Shown here piece after piece: positions 1-12,277 of a DNA stretch of 64,000 nt (positions within the stretch are counted from its first letter, which is position 1; each line of letters opens with the position of its first letter). The DNA is taken from assembly GCF_045679555.1 (NCBI RefSeq), contig NC_092115.1:37921728-37985727 (forward strand), given 5' to 3'. The translations under genes and the position numbers were made by a program. Below the pieces are notes generated by a model. The model saw only the letters and a program-made list of their open reading frames with translations. It did not search any database and had not been told where the DNA came from. This DNA is from Salvelinus alpinus. Lineage: Eukaryota > Chordata > Actinopteri > Salmoniformes > Salmonidae.

Positions 1-28
1 TTATCTCGAGGTGATCTACCGTGTTCAG

Positions 29-134
29 TCCGCCATCTTTTCAGAATTCCCTGTGTCGTTTTATTGTCTCCGTGATATTTAGGCATAAAGCCGAGACAAT
101 AAAACGACACAGGGAATTATGAAGATATGGCGGA
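29..134. repeat. Near-perfect 42-bp hairpin (foldback element)
   Basis: Positions 29-70 and 93-134 are reverse complements over 42 bases with only a few mismatches, around a 22-base spacer. The outer part reads tccgccat and the inner part ends at gtctc. No coding sense is seen. It is probably a short foldback transposon; a transcribed hairpin is the alternative. Confidence 0.75.
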
Positions 135-141
135 ACTAGCG

Positions 142-795
142 GGTTATAGAGCAATTATCACAAAATAGGTTGTAAAATGGTCCCGTGTGGCTCAGTTGGT
201 AGAGCATGGCGCTTGCAACGCCAGGGTTGTGGGTTCATTCCCCACGGGGGGACCAGGATGAATATGTATGAACTTTCCAATTTGTAAGTCACTCTGGATA
301 AGAGCGTCTGCTAAATGACGTAAATGTACTAAGCCTAATACCTTAGGCCTTGCTGTAGGCCTAATTGAATTAAAAAACAAGCATTGTTCATAACCAAATC
401 AAAGTTGATTGGTCGTGTACACAGATTTTGATGTTCTTGCAGGTGCAGTGAAGTGCTTGTGTTTCTACCTCCAACAGTGCTTCAATAATACCTAGAGAAC
501 AATACGCACATCATCCAACATTTGAGATCTGACTGAATTTCTATAACGTCCTTTTGTACCCTTCTTCCTCCATTTTTGAAGTAACCACTGACGTGACGTA
601 GTTGGATAGGTGAAAGCAACTATAGGCTACAGTATGGATCTTGGTGAAAAAATAGCTTTCATGGGTCCTGTCACAGAGCAGTTAGTAGGCTCGGCCTACT
701 TCCAGCAGAGGTGCGTGGGTAAAATCACTGGGGAAGCCAATCCAGGAAAAAAATGAAACCTGTGTGTTGTGATAATTGTAATTTGCTCTATAACC
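142..795. repeat. Inverted-repeat pair bracketing a SINE
   Basis: Bases 142-161 and 769-795 are reverse complements (ggttatagagca...attatcaca), apart from a 6-8 base indel. The interval contains the V-SINE at 181-330 and otherwise unknown sequence. This may be a non-autonomous transposon with a SINE inserted in it; neither target duplication nor coding content is visible. Confidence 0.4.
181..330 (+). mobile_element. tRNA-derived SINE (V-SINE type)
   Basis: The head is tRNA-like: A box near 187-200 (tggctcagttggtaga) and B box near 232-242 (gggttcattcc). The tail near 285-318 (actctggataagagcgtctg) is the conserved V-SINE/DANA-type segment found across fish. The same tail recurs at 39678-39712 and 51541-51575. 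It is not a functional tRNA gene. Confidence 0.85.
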
Positions 796-820
796 TGTTA
801 GTTCATATGCATAGTTCATA
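331..820. other. No gene recognised
   Basis: AT-rich sequence without a supported open frame. It includes the right arm of the inverted repeat at 769-795. Confidence 0.5.
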
Positions 821-2140
821 GGGTTTAAACACTGTTTCCCATGCTTGTTCAATGAACCATAAACAATTTATGATCATGCACCTGTGGAACTGTCGTTAAG
901 ACACTAACAGCTTACAAACAGTAGGCAATTAAGGTCACAGTTATGAAAACTTAGGACACTAAAGAGGCCTTTCTACTGACTCTGAAAAACACCAAAATAA
1001 ATATGCCCAGGATCCTTGATCATCTGCGTGAACGTGCCTTAGGCATGCTGCAAGGAGGCATGAGGACTGCAGATGTGGCCAGGGCAATAAATTGCAATGT
1101 CCGTACTGTGAGGCGCCTAAGACAGAGCTACAGGGAGATAGGACGGACAGCTGATCGTCCTCGCGGTGGCAACACCTGCACAGGATCGGTACATCCGAAC
1201 ATCACACCTGCGGGACAGGTACAGGATGGCAACTGCCCGAGTTACACCAGGAACGCACAATCCCTCCATCAGTGCTCAGACTGTCTGCAGTAGGCTGAGA
1301 GAGGCTGGACTGAGGGCTTGTAGGCCTGTTGTAAGGCAGGTCCTCACCAGACATCACCGGCAACAACATTGCCTATGGGCACAAACCCACCGTCGCTGCA
1401 CCAGACAGGACTGGCAAAAAGTGCTCTTCACTGACGAGTCGTGATTTTGTCTCACCAGGGGTGATGGTCGGATTCGCATTTATCGTTGAAGGAATGAGCG
1501 TTACACTGAGGCCTGTACTCTGGAGCAGGATCGATTTGAAGGTGGAGGGTCCGTCATGGTCTGGGGCGGTGTGTCACAGCATCATCGGATTGAGCTTGTT
1601 GTCATTGCAGGCAATCTCAACGCTGTGCGTTACAAGGAAGACATCCTCCTCCCTTATGTGGTACCCTTCCTGCAGGCTCATCCTGACATGACCCTTCAGC
1701 ATGACAATGCCACCAGCCATACTGCTCGTTCTGTGCATGATTTCCTGCAAGACAAGAATGTCAGTGTTCTGCCATGGCCTGCGAAGAGCCCAGATCTCAA
1801 TCCCATTGAGCACGTCTGGGACCTGTTGGATCGGAGGGTGAGGGCTAGGGCCATTCCCCCCCAAGAAATATCCTGGAACTTGCAGGTGCCATGGTGAAAG
1901 AGGGAGGTAACATCTCACAGCAAGAACTGGCAAACCTGGTGCAGTCCATGAGGAGGAGATGCACTGCAGTACTTAATGCAGCTGGTGGCCACACCAGATA
2001 CTGACTGTTACTTTTGATTTTGACCCCCCCTTTGTTCAGGGACACATTATTCATATGTCTGTGGAACTTGTTCAGTTTATGTCTCAGATGTTGAATCTTG
2101 TTATGTTCATACAAATATGTTAAGTTTGCTGAAAATACAT
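821..2140 (+). mobile_element. Decayed Tc1-like DNA transposon
   Basis: The interior matches a very common salmonid Tc1-like family: a leader with tgcacctgtggaactgtcg near 878, a transposase remnant, and a 3' flank with gtctgtggaacttgttcag near 2058. Both outer inverted-repeat ends are missing or unrecognisable, so the copy is truncated on both sides. The exact boundaries are estimates. Confidence 0.8.
1003..1960 (+). pseudogene. Tc1-like transposase, broken
   Basis: The frame opens at 1003 (MPRILDHLRERALGML) with a helix-turn-helix DNA-binding domain. A small deletion near 1165-1175 shifts the frame. The middle part ends at 1444, where the expected Arg codon after FTDES has become TGA, a likely CpG to TpG change. 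The catalytic part resumes in another frame near 1550, with the second Asp in LQHDNATSHT and the Glu in LNPIEHVWDLL. The DDE residues are recognisable, but no frame is continuous, so this copy cannot make transposase. Confidence 0.85.
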
Positions 2141-2934
2141 TTTGTTTTGAATATACTTAAGTATCAAAAGTATAAATAATTTCAAATTCCTTATATTAAG
2201 CAAACCAGACGCACAATATTCTAGTTTTTTAAATTTACGGATAGCCAGGGGCACACTCTAACACATCATTTACAAACAAAGCATTTGTGTTTAGTGAGTC
2301 CACCAGATCAGATGCAGTAGGGATGACCAGGGATTTTCACTTTAAATGTGTGAATTAGACCATTTTCCTGTCCTGATAAGCATTCAAAATGAAACGAGTA
2401 CTTTTTTATGTAGTAGAAAGCACAATATTTTCTTTAGGAATGTAGTGAAGTAAAAGTTCACTACACAAAAAACTACACAAAAAACTACTGACGTTGTACT
2501 TCAAAGTATTTCTACATAATACCCCACTGGTTGTAGTTTCCTGTCTATCAACCTTCCAGTAATGAGTAATGTCACATTTCCCTCCAGAGGCAGTCAGTGT
2601 GTGTGTGCCAACAATCTTTCTGCTGACACTAGACGGCATCAAGACCAGACCAAGGAAGATACTCAGTGAAACACAACGGTATTTTACTTTTATCTTGATA
2701 TGAGACCATCATTCTAACCTCTCTACTTTATTAACACTTAAGCCTAACATGTCTTGTGCTGTTTTGAACTTGATATGTCAAATGTTAAGGGGACAATTTA
2801 GTGTTTTGTGTTTCTCAACTGTCTAAAACCCTTGTGTGTATGTCATCAAGTTTCCCTTAGATGCTGATCCAAGGTCAGTCTGGTTTGTACTGGATAGGGG
2901 AAGGATTTCATGTAGTTAAGCTGGTCTTCAAAAT
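2141..2934. other. No gene recognised
   Basis: AT-rich intergenic sequence. Near 2400-2520 it contains short repeats around cactacacaaaaaactac. No convincing coding or RNA feature is seen. Confidence 0.45.
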
Positions 2935-3080
2935 CGAATTATATTTGTTACATGTACCGAATACAACAGTCATTCCTTACAATGAAATGCAGTTTTAAGA
3001 AAGAAAATAATGAAAGAGCAGCAGTAAATAACAACAGCGGGGCTATATACAGGGGGCACCGGTGTCTTAGATCTATACCT
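2935..3080 (-). mobile_element. 3'-UTR fragment of a LINE (LINE F type)
   Basis: The text aaaatcgaattatatttgtt...ggctatatacagggggcacc is the reverse complement of the 3' UTR of the LINE family also seen at 50270-50880 (minus) and 25438-25550. No coding part is retained. Confidence 0.6.
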
Positions 3081-3224
3081 CAGAGAAGCCTCTACCAGAA
3101 GCTATAAAGCCCATGGAATGACATGATTAAAGAACGACTCCAGGCAACACTCTTAAACCTGGTAGAAATAAGTAAAACATGTGTGGCCCTCTAAATTTTG
3201 AAGTTCTGATGTGCCTTGAGTTTT

Positions 3225-4111
3225 TATTTGATTTTATTAGGATCCCCATTAGCTGTTGCAAAAGAAGCAGCTACTCTTCCTGGGGTCCACACAAAACATG
3301 AAACATAATACAGAATGACATAATACAGAACATCAATAGACAAGAACTGCTCAAGGACTGAATTACATAACATTTTTTAAAGGCACACGTAGCCTAGATA
3401 TCAGTGCATACACACAAACTATCCAGGTCAAATAGGGGAGAGGCGTTGTGCTGCGAGCTGTTGCTTTATCTGTTTTTTGAAACCAGGTTTGCTGTTTATT
3501 TGAGCAATATGAGATGGATAGATGGAAGGAAGTTCCATGCAATAAGGGCTCTATATAATACTGTATGCTTTCTTGAATTTGTTCTGGATTTGGGAACTGT
3601 GAAAAGACCCCTGGTGGGATAAGTGTGTCAGAGCTGTGTGTAAGTTGACTATGCAAACAATTTGGGGTTTTCAACACATTGACTGCATCACTTATTTTTT
3701 ATAAGAAACAGTCTCAACTCTTAGCCAAGAGAGACTGGCATGCGTAGTATTTATATCAGCCCTCTGATTACAATTAAGAGCAAAACATGCCGCTCTGTTC
3801 TGGTCCAGCTGCAGCTTAACTAGATCTTTCCTTGCAGCAAAGGACCACACGACTGGACAATAATCAAGATTAGACAAAACTAAAGCCTGCAGATCTTGCT
3901 TTTTGGAGTGTGGTGTCAAAAAAGCAGAGCATCTCTTTATTACGGTCAGACCCCTCCCCATCTTTATGACCATTGAATCTATATGTTTTGACCATGACAG
4001 TTTACAATCTAAGGTAACGCCAAGTCATTTAGTCTCAACTTGTTCAACAGCCACACCATTCATTACCAGATTTAGCTGAGGTCTTGAACTTAAGGAATCA
4101 TTTGTACCAAA
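3225..4111 (-). mobile_element. LINE A, 3' segment
   Basis: This is the 3' UTR plus the end of the ORF of an L2/CR1-like non-LTR retrotransposon on the minus strand. The reverse-strand peptide at 3973-3692 (LSNLDYCPVVWSFAARKDLV) is the typical region downstream of the reverse transcriptase. The element stops abruptly near 4111 where LINE B begins; its upstream sequence resumes at about 16596. Several frameshifts make it inactive. Confidence 0.75.
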
Positions 4112-4756
4112 TACAATTTTTTTAAATACATTTTTTATTTCACCATTATTTAACCAGGTAGGCCAGTTGAGAACAAGTTCTCATTTACAACTGCGACCTG
4201 GCCAAGATAAAGCAAATCCGTGCGACAAAAAAACCAACACAGAGTTACACATAAACAAACATGCAGTCAATAACAGAAAAGGAAAATAGAAAAATCTGTG
4301 TGCAAATGTAGAAGAGTAGGGAGGCAGGCAATACATAGGCCCTAGAGGCGAAAATAATTACAATTTAGCATTAATACTGGAGTGATAGAATGTGCAATTG
4401 ATGATGTGCAAGTAGAGATACTGGGGTGCAAAAGAGCAAGAAGGTAAATAATAATATGGGGATGAGGTAGTCGGGTGTGCTATTTACACATTGGCTGTGT
4501 ACAGGTACAGTGATCGGTAAGCTCCTCAGACAGCTGATGCTTAAAGTTAGAGAGGGAGATATAAGACTACAGCTTCAGAGATTTTTGCAATTTGTTCCAG
4601 TCATTGGCAGCAAAGAACTGGAAGGAAAGGCGGCCAAGGGAAGTGTTGGCTTTGGAGATGACCAGTGCAATATACCTGCTGGAGCGCGTGCAACGGGTGG
4701 GTGTTGCTATGGTGACCAGTGAGCTGAGATAAGGCGGGGCTTTACCTAGCAAAGAC

Positions 4757-5990
4757 TTAGATGACCTGGAGCCAGTGGGTTTGGCGACAGATATGTAGTG
4801 AGGGCCAGCCAACGAGAGCATACAGGTCGCAGTGGTGGGTATTATATGGGGCTTTGGTGATAAAACGGATGGCACTGTGATAGACTACATCCAGTTTGCT
4901 GAGTAGATTGTTGGGGGCTATTTTGTAAATGACATCGCCGAAGTCCAGGATTGGTAGGAAAGTCAGTTTTACGAGGGTATGTTTGGTGGCATGAGTGAAG
5001 GAGGCTTTGTTGCGAAATAGGAAACCGATTCTAGATTTCATTTTGGATTGGAGATGCTTAGTGTGAGTCTGGAAGGAGAGTTTACAGTCTAACCAGACAC
5101 CTAGGTATTTGTAGTTGTCCACATATTCTAGGTCAGAACCGTCCAGAGTAGTGATGCTAGTCAAGTGGGAGGGTGCGGGCAGCAATCGGTTGATGAGCAT
5201 GCATTTAGTTTTACTTGCATTTAAAAGCAGTTGGAGGCCACGGAATGAGTGTTGTATGGCGTTGAAGCTCGTTTGGAGGTTTGTTAGCACAATGTCCAAA
5301 GAAGGGCCAGATGTATACAGAATGGTGTCGTCTGCGTAGAGGTGGATCAGAGAATCACCAGCAGCTAGAGCGACATCATTGATATATACAGAGAAATGAG
5401 TCGTCCCGAGAATTGAACCCTGTGGCCCCCCCATAGAGACTGCCAGAGGTCCAGACAACAGGCCCCCCCTGATTTGACACACTGAACTCTGAGAAGTAGT
5501 TGGTGAGCCAGGCGAGGCAGTCATTTGAGAAGCCAAGGCTATTGAGTCTGCCGATAAGGATGCGGTGATTGACAGAGTTGAAAGCCTCGGCCAGGTCGAT
5601 CAAGACTGCTGCACAGTACTGTCTTTTATCGATGGCGGTTATGATATCGTTTAGGACCTTGAGCGTGGCTGAGGTGCACCCATGACCAGCTCGGAAACCA
5701 GATTGCATAGTGGAGAAGGTACGATGGGATTCTAAATGGTCGGTTATCTGTTTGTTAAATTGGCTTTCGAAGATTTTAGAAAGGCAGGGCAGGATGGATA
5801 TAGGTCTATAACAGTTTGGGTCTAGAGTGTCTCCCCCTTTGAAGAGAGGGATGACCGCGGCAGCTTTCCAATCTTTGGGGATCTCAGACCTTACAAAAGA
5901 GAGGTTGACATCTAGTGGAAGCCGTAGGAAGTTAAAACCCATCCACAAGTCTCTGTATTTTGAATAAGCCCTTGGTTGAAAATATGGCAC
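4757..5990 (-). pseudogene. LINE B reverse transcriptase, frameshifted
   Basis: Two overlapping minus-strand frames cover the polymerase. The frame at 5990-5376 has the finger and palm region (FRAGHGCTSATLKVL; the first Asp in VLIDLAEAFNSVNH). The frame at 5536-4757 has GGPQGSILGTTHFSVYIND and the catalytic box LYADDTILY. The ORF is broken by a frameshift between the frames, near 5376-5536. The upstream end of the 5990 frame is artificial: it runs into the insertion at about 5922-6171. Confidence 0.8.
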
Positions 5991-6267
5991 CCCTAGAAAA
6001 AATACAAACAGGAAGTGGAACTTCTCAGGTTTTTGCCTGCCATATGAGTTCTGTTAATAATATGCATATATTAGCAACTGAGACTGAGGAGCTGGCCATT
6101 TACAATGGGCACCTTTCATCCAAGCTACTCAATACTGCCCCTTCAGCCATAAGAAGATATAGGTGAATAACAGTTTGGGTCTAGAGTTTCTCCCCCTTTG
6201 AAGAGAGGGATGAACACGGCAGCTTTCCAATCTTTGGGGATCTCAGACCTTACAAAAGAGAGGTTGA
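5803..6267. repeat. About 100-bp direct repeat flanking a 250-bp insert inside LINE B
   Basis: The stretch from ataacagtttgggtctagag to acaaaagagaggttga occurs at about 5808-5910 and again at about 6167-6268. Between the copies lies foreign sequence (about 5922-6166) that is not LINE B. The repeats are far longer than a LINE target duplication. Confidence 0.7.
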
Positions 6268-6933
6268 ATAGTAATAGGGGTTGCAACAATTTCATCTGAT
6301 CATTTTACAAAGAGAGGGTCCAGATTGAACATCAGCTGGATTTGGATGAAGGAGAAGCGGGGCGGAGGGGGGGGGGGTGCTGTTACTTAAGTTACTTAAG
6401 GGGGTGCTGAGATGTTGGCCAGGGTAGGGGTAGCCAGGTGGAAAGCATGGCCAGCTGTGGAAAAATGCTTATTGAAATTATCGATGATCGTATATTTATC
6501 GGTGGTGACAGTGTTTCCTATCCTCAGTGCAGTCGGCAGCTGGGAGCTGGGAGGAGGTGCTCTTATTCTCCACCGACTTTACAGTGACCCAAAAGTTTTT
6601 GTAATTAGTGCTACAGCAAGCAAATTTATGATTGAAAAAGCTATCCTTAGCTTTCCTAACTGACTGAGTATATTGGTTCCTGACTTCCCTGAAAAGTTGC
6701 GTATCGCGGGGGCTATTTGATGCTAATGCAGAACGCCACAGGGTGTTTTGTGTTGGTCAAGGGCAGTCAAGTCTGGGGTGAACCAGGGCTATATCTGTTC
6801 TTAGTTATACATTTTTTGAATGGGACATACTTATTTAAGATGGAGAGGAAAGCACTTTTGAAGCACAACCAGGCATCCTCTACTGATGGGATGAGGTTAA
6901 TATCCTTCCAGGATACCCGGGCCAGGTCGATTA

Positions 6934-6947
6934 GAAAGGCCTGCTCA
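6934..6947 (+). repeat. Target-site duplication of LINE C (left copy)
   Basis: The 14 bases agaaaggcctgctc occur here and again at 14655-14668, exactly bracketing LINE C. Removing LINE C joins the two halves of LINE B without a gap. Confidence 0.9.
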
Positions 6948-7068
6948 GGGATCACGTGACCCCTGAACGAGATGGCCGCATGAACTAGGAGCTCCGCACA
7001 AGTAGTTTCCAATTCCTAATCTTACCTCCACTTCAAGTTTAAACTCATTTAGCTTTAGTCAAAAAGTC

Positions 7069-8000
7069 ATGGCGGCTACAAAAGGCGACACTACAGGTGA
7101 CATTTTCACCCGGACTCGAGCATTAGCGACGGAAAAAGCCTCCAAGAAGCAGCTAGCTTCAGAAAAAGCTAGCGCCATTAGCCATGAGCAAGAGGACCCG
7201 TTCCCCCCCGAGGCCCAACGAATGCCAACCTCGCACTCTGTCGACGGCATCCTTTCTGAGCTGAGATCCCAACGTACAGAACTCAACATTAAATTAGATG
7301 CCATTAACTCTCAGCTTAGTGCGATAGGGGGCAAGGTGACAATTCTAGAAAATGCTTTGCCTGACATCAACAACAAGATGTCCAGGCGCCCCGCGTTTAT
7401 GGTTGAGGCAGAGGGGCGAATCCTATCCACGGAAAACTTATTGACAGACGCCATGGAAACAATAGCATATGCTAAAAAAAGAATTGAGCAGCTGGAAGAG
7501 AAAACAGAGGACCTGGAAAACAGGGGGCGAAGGAATAATTGTGTTCTATTAAATCTGGGCGAAAAAGAAGAGGGAAACATGCCACTGATCCGCTACCTGC
7601 AAGACAAACTTCCCGAGTGGCTCCACCTGTCCACCGACAGGCCCATAGAACTCGAGAGCTCACCGAGCACTGAGGCCCCCACCAGCAGCCAGACAACCAC
7701 CGCGCCCAATCACCATACGTTTCCTGAGATTCACCGACAAGGAACGAGTCCTACAGGCGGCGAAAACCAACACCATTACAGTGGGAAACGCCAAACTCAC
7801 CTTACACCAGGACCTGTCAGCTGGAATACGTCGAAAGCGCCGAGAGTTTGAACGAGGTGAAGAAATACTCCATTGACCGAGACATCTTTAGGGGATTCAA
7901 ATACCCAAACGAGCTCAGGATTCTTCACCAAGGAGCCCTGCGACACTTCAAAACTCCCGAAGAGGCAAAACGTTTTTTGAAAGACAATCCCGGTCAATGA
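7069..8000 (+). pseudogene. LINE C ORF1 (coiled-coil RNA-binding protein), frameshifted
   Basis: The first frame (7069-7851) starts MAATKGDTTGDIF and shows a heptad-rich coiled coil (about residues 60-155: LRSQRTELNIKLDAINSQL, KKRIEQLEEKTEDLENR), then the L1-type junction RGRRNNCVLLNLGEKEEG. Near 7650-7690 the frame is lost. The conserved C-terminal part, ending HFKTPEEAKRFLKDNPGQ and a stop at 7998-8000, lies in another frame. ORF1p of this kind packages LINE RNA. It cannot be made intact here. Confidence 0.8.
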
Positions 8001-8530
8001 GAAATGGACCAATGACTAAATGCGATTACTGTTATTACTAAAGGAGGTAAGACAACATATAGCCGATATCCAAAGACCCACCCGCCCAGCTAAATGTCAT
8101 TATAGCCGTCTAATCTATATTTATGTTCCTTTAGCTGAGAGGGATAGGCTCCATAGTACAACCTAGGCCTACTATATGTAGGCTGGGCTATTGATTTTAT
8201 TTTCTCCCTATTTTAATGTGGTCTGGACGGGGGCTACGTTGTCATTTACTCAATGCGGGGCGGAGAGGATGAGGTATTTCTTTGGGGGAGGGGGAGACGT
8301 TGTGCGTTGCTAACTGTTCCCGTTTTTGTTTTTTTTGGAACACAGAATTGTGACTGAGCGGGGAGGTAATAGATCCAACGGGATATGTCGAGTTGTTTGG
8401 GAACTCGGCTGCGGTGTTCAGAGATTGTTATTTTATGTAAACCATTTATTTTCCTTTTATGTGAACGCAGCTGTAACTACTATCCACCTTTACCCAGAGA
8501 TGACTTGCACTAAAGTTCGATTACTGTTCG

Positions 8531-11500
8531 ATGACGATGACTAGTACCTTAAATCTATTGACATGGAACTGCCATGGTCTAGGTCATGCAATAAAACAGA
8601 AAAATATACTATGTGCTCTAAAAAAGGAAAAAGCAGACATCGCGCTATTACAAGAGACACACCTCTGTGATGCTGAACATGCCAAACTCCGCAGAGCTTG
8701 GTTGGGACAGGTGTATTTCTCATCTTTCAAATCCAACAGTAGAGGTACAGCCATACTTATCCATAAGAATGTTCCACTCATAATTGACAAAAACATTTCT
8801 GATCCGGAGGGCAGATTTATTTTGATAACTGGGTCACTGTATGGGCAACCAATTACTATCTTAAACATATACGCCCCTAACACAGATACTCCTGCTTTCA
8901 TGTCGAAAATGATAACCCTGTTCAATGAGCATTGTGTTTCCTTTGGAGTGCTGGCTGGAGATTTCAATTGTACCCTTAACCCAACCCTAGACAAATCATC
9001 TCAAGTCCCCACCACAAATCCTAGATCTGCAAAGATGTTGAACTCTCTTACTAAAGAGATGGGACTGATAGATATATGGAGAGAGACTAATAGCTCATCT
9101 ATGGACTATACATACTACTCTAATGTCCATAACACCTACTCCCGTATAGATTACATTTTTATCCCAAAGAGTTTCATAAATTCAGCCACGTGTAGAATCG
9201 GACCCATAGCGCTTTCGGATCACGCCTTTGTCCACCTCCGCTTTGACCTCTGCAAAAACATCCCGAGGTCAAAGAGCTGGAAATTCAACACCTCCATGCT
9301 ATCAAACGAAGCATTCCATACATTGGTAACTACATGGACAGACAACTACACACAAGACAACAAAGATTCTCCTGTTTCTCCGGCCACAATGTGGAACGCT
9401 GCTAAAGCCACACTAAGAGGTCACCTAATTGCATATGCTTCCTCTAAGAAAAAAGCAATGGAAGCACACAGGCTAGATCTTGAGAGGGAGCTGGAACGCT
9501 GTGAAAAAGTACATAAACAATCCCCAGACAGCACCTCCTGGAGTCAACTTAAAGCAGCCAAAGCCAAACTGAAGTTGGACTATACTCGGGAGATAAAAAA
9601 AAAAGTTTTCTTTACTAAACAGAAATACCATGAGTATAGCAATAGGCCTAGTAGATTGCTTGCTTATCAATTAAAAAAAGAGCAGTCAGAGCGTACAATC
9701 ATGGCTGTCCGAACAGCAGAGGACGAGGTCACATATGACCCAAAAAAGATCAATTTAACTTTTCATGATTTTTACTGCAAACTATATACCTCTGAGAGAA
9801 AACACACGGAGGCAGAACTCCACTCCTTCCTAGAGGGAATCTCGCTACCTAAACTATCAGAGACCGACCAAGAAGATCTCAACTCCCCCTTCACTTCTGA
9901 GGAGATCCTGGAGGCAATTACCTCCATGCCACCTAACAAGTCCCCAGGCCCAGATGGATTCCCCAGAGAGTTCTACAAAGCTTTTTGGCCCCAGCTTAGC
10001 CCTATTTTCATTCCAATGCTGGAGGATTTTTGCAAAAACGGAGTTCTCCCAGACTCAATGCACACAGCTCGCATTACAGTGTTGCTCAAAAAAGACAAGG
10101 ACCCTCTATCCTGCTCCTCCTTCCCGGCCCATAAGCTTGTTGGATTTCGACTACAAAATAATTACCAAATTGCTCGCCAAAAGACTAAACACTCTTCTTC
10201 CCAAAATAATAAAAGCGGACCAAACTGGATTTATTAGAGACAGATACTCTTCTGATAACATTCGCCGTCTTTTTGATATTATTGATCAAGTAAACGCACA
10301 GAAGACCCCTGTCCTGCTGGCTTCACTGGATGCTGAGAAGGCGTTCGACAGGATGGAGTGGAGCTTTCTGTTCTCAGTCTTAGAAAAGTTCAATATGGGC
10401 CCAAACTTTATTAAATGGATCAAATCACTATACTCTCATCCAAATGCCATGGTGACTACTAACGGACTGAACTCTGACAGATTCCCTTTGGGACGGGGCA
10501 CAAGACAAGGGTGCTCGCTGTCCCCCCTGCTCTACTTGTTGGGGGCGGAGCCTCTGGCAGAGTTGATAAGGAGCAATCCAAGTATTATAGGTGTTTCTGC
10601 AGGCGGCCTGCAGCACAAGATTTCGCTTTACGCCTTCCTCCCATTTTAGACACAATTGCTCAGTATGGCACTTTTTCAGGTTATAAGATCAATTTTAACA
10701 AATCCACTGTCTGCCCTCTCAATATTACACTCACCAGCTCTATGAAGACACTATGTCCATTCCAATGGAAGACACAGGGGTTTCAATACCTTGGGATATT
10801 CATAACACCAGATCTGAATAGGCTTTTCAAGGATAATTTTCTTCCTCTCCTGGATCGAATCAAGAACGATCTCCAAACCTGGATCTCCCTCCCAATTAGC
10901 TTAGTAGGAAGAATTAATGTCATCCGTATGAACATCCTCCCTAGACTGAACTATTTATTTCAGATGCTCCCATGCGATCTCCCAGCTTCCTTTTTCAAAA
11001 CAACTAACCAAAGCATCACCAAATTTATATGGGGCAATAAAAAACCTAGGATCAAGTTCTCCACTCTATCGAAACCTGAATCTAAGGGCGGTCTTGCCCT
11101 TCCCTCCCTTCAATTGTACTACTGGTCTGCCCAAATCCACAACATGCTAACATGGATCACAAACAGACAAGAGTCAATGTGGATTCAGATAGAAGCCCAA
11201 TCCTGTGGTTCATTGCCACTAAGCTCAATTATATTCATTAATAACTTTAGTGAAGTGGGCAACATAGCCAAAACCTTTGTGATTTACAGCACCCTACTAG
11301 CATGGAAGGACTGTAAGAAATACCTGGGCATTTCCTCCCAAATATGTTCTCACTCGCCTATAGTAGGCAACCCAGACTTGCCAAAAGCCCTGAGGGACGC
11401 CAACTTTAATCTTTGGCATACTCTAGGAATCAGGACCTTTTCAGACCTATTTCATCAGAAGACCACTACACTGAAATCCTTTCGGGAGCTCTGCAGTGAA

Positions 11501-12277
11501 TTCAATGTGCCAAGATCCCATTTTTAAAAATATCTTCAAATTTGACATGTCATTTCCTCATTTACTTCCAAGAGGAGGTTTAGAACTCAGTTGAATGAAG
11601 TTGAAACCCTTCTTGTCACAGCACAATTCATTAAAGGCAAAATATCTTATATCTATAGACTCCTTTCTGAGAAAGGAGGCTCCTCCTTTACTCCTTTGAA
11701 AATAATCTGGGAAAAGGACCTTGGTCTGACCATCAGTGATGAGTTATGGCCGGAGGTTTGCGACAGGGTATACTGCTCCTCTACTAATGTAAAAATGAAA
11801 GAATCTAATTACAAATTTTTGTACAAATTTTATTACACTCCCTTGAGACTCCATAGAATGAAAACAGACATTTCTCCTAACTGTAAAAGATGTACCTCTG
11901 AAAGTGGAACCTTTATGCATGTATTTTGGAGCTGTAGAGAGATTGACAGATTTTGGCAATCTATACATACTGCTGCACAGAAAATACTAGATGTACAGTT
12001 TGATATGACCCCGTGTATCTATCTTCTTAATGCCCAGCAGGACTTTGTTCTTGATCCTGACAGAGAAAATTTGCTTATGACCATCACATACTTTGCTAAG
12101 AAATGTATTCTTCTATTGTGGGCCTCTAATACCTCTCCTACATTTAAAATGTGGATTGACCAGATTGTTGACTTTCTCCCTCTTGAAAAGCTCACTTATG
12201 ACCTCCGCAAGAGACAGCCCAAGTTTGATAGACTCTGGTCTCCACTACTCAACTATATTTCAAATTGGACAGAGTGA
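8531..12277 (+). pseudogene. LINE C ORF2 (APE endonuclease, reverse transcriptase), broken
   Basis: Frame 1 (8531-10237) carries the apurinic-type endonuclease: LLTWNCHGLG, LLQETHLC, LAGDFNCTL, YSRIDYIF and the SDHAFVHL end. It then enters the reverse transcriptase (PPNKSPGPDGFPREFY). One extra base near 10125 shifts it to frame 2 (PISLLDFDYKIITKLLAKRL, DAEKAFDRMEW, RQGCSLSPLLY). At about 10632, SLYA is followed directly by FLPF and a stop: about 13 codons including the catalytic Asp-Asp are deleted. The thumb and C-terminal region continue in frames 10511-11527 and 11591-12277 (the latter with a Cys-rich CKRCTSESGTFMHVFWSC). The copy is dead. Confidence 0.9.

Larger units (their letters stand above)
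4112..6933 (-). mobile_element. LINE B, 3' part
   Basis: Minus-strand non-LTR retrotransposon inserted into LINE A. Its 3' end near 4112-4200 (ttatttcaccattatttaac) resembles the tail of the salmonid HpaI SINE at 47143-47209, so this is probably the LINE family that mobilises it. The segment covers the 3' UTR and reverse transcriptase. It is interrupted at 6934-6947 by LINE C and resumes at 14669. Confidence 0.8.

Noticed and set aside
181..255. Possible tRNA gene
   Set aside because: A and B boxes are present, but the sequence runs straight into a SINE body and tail, so it is a SINE head.
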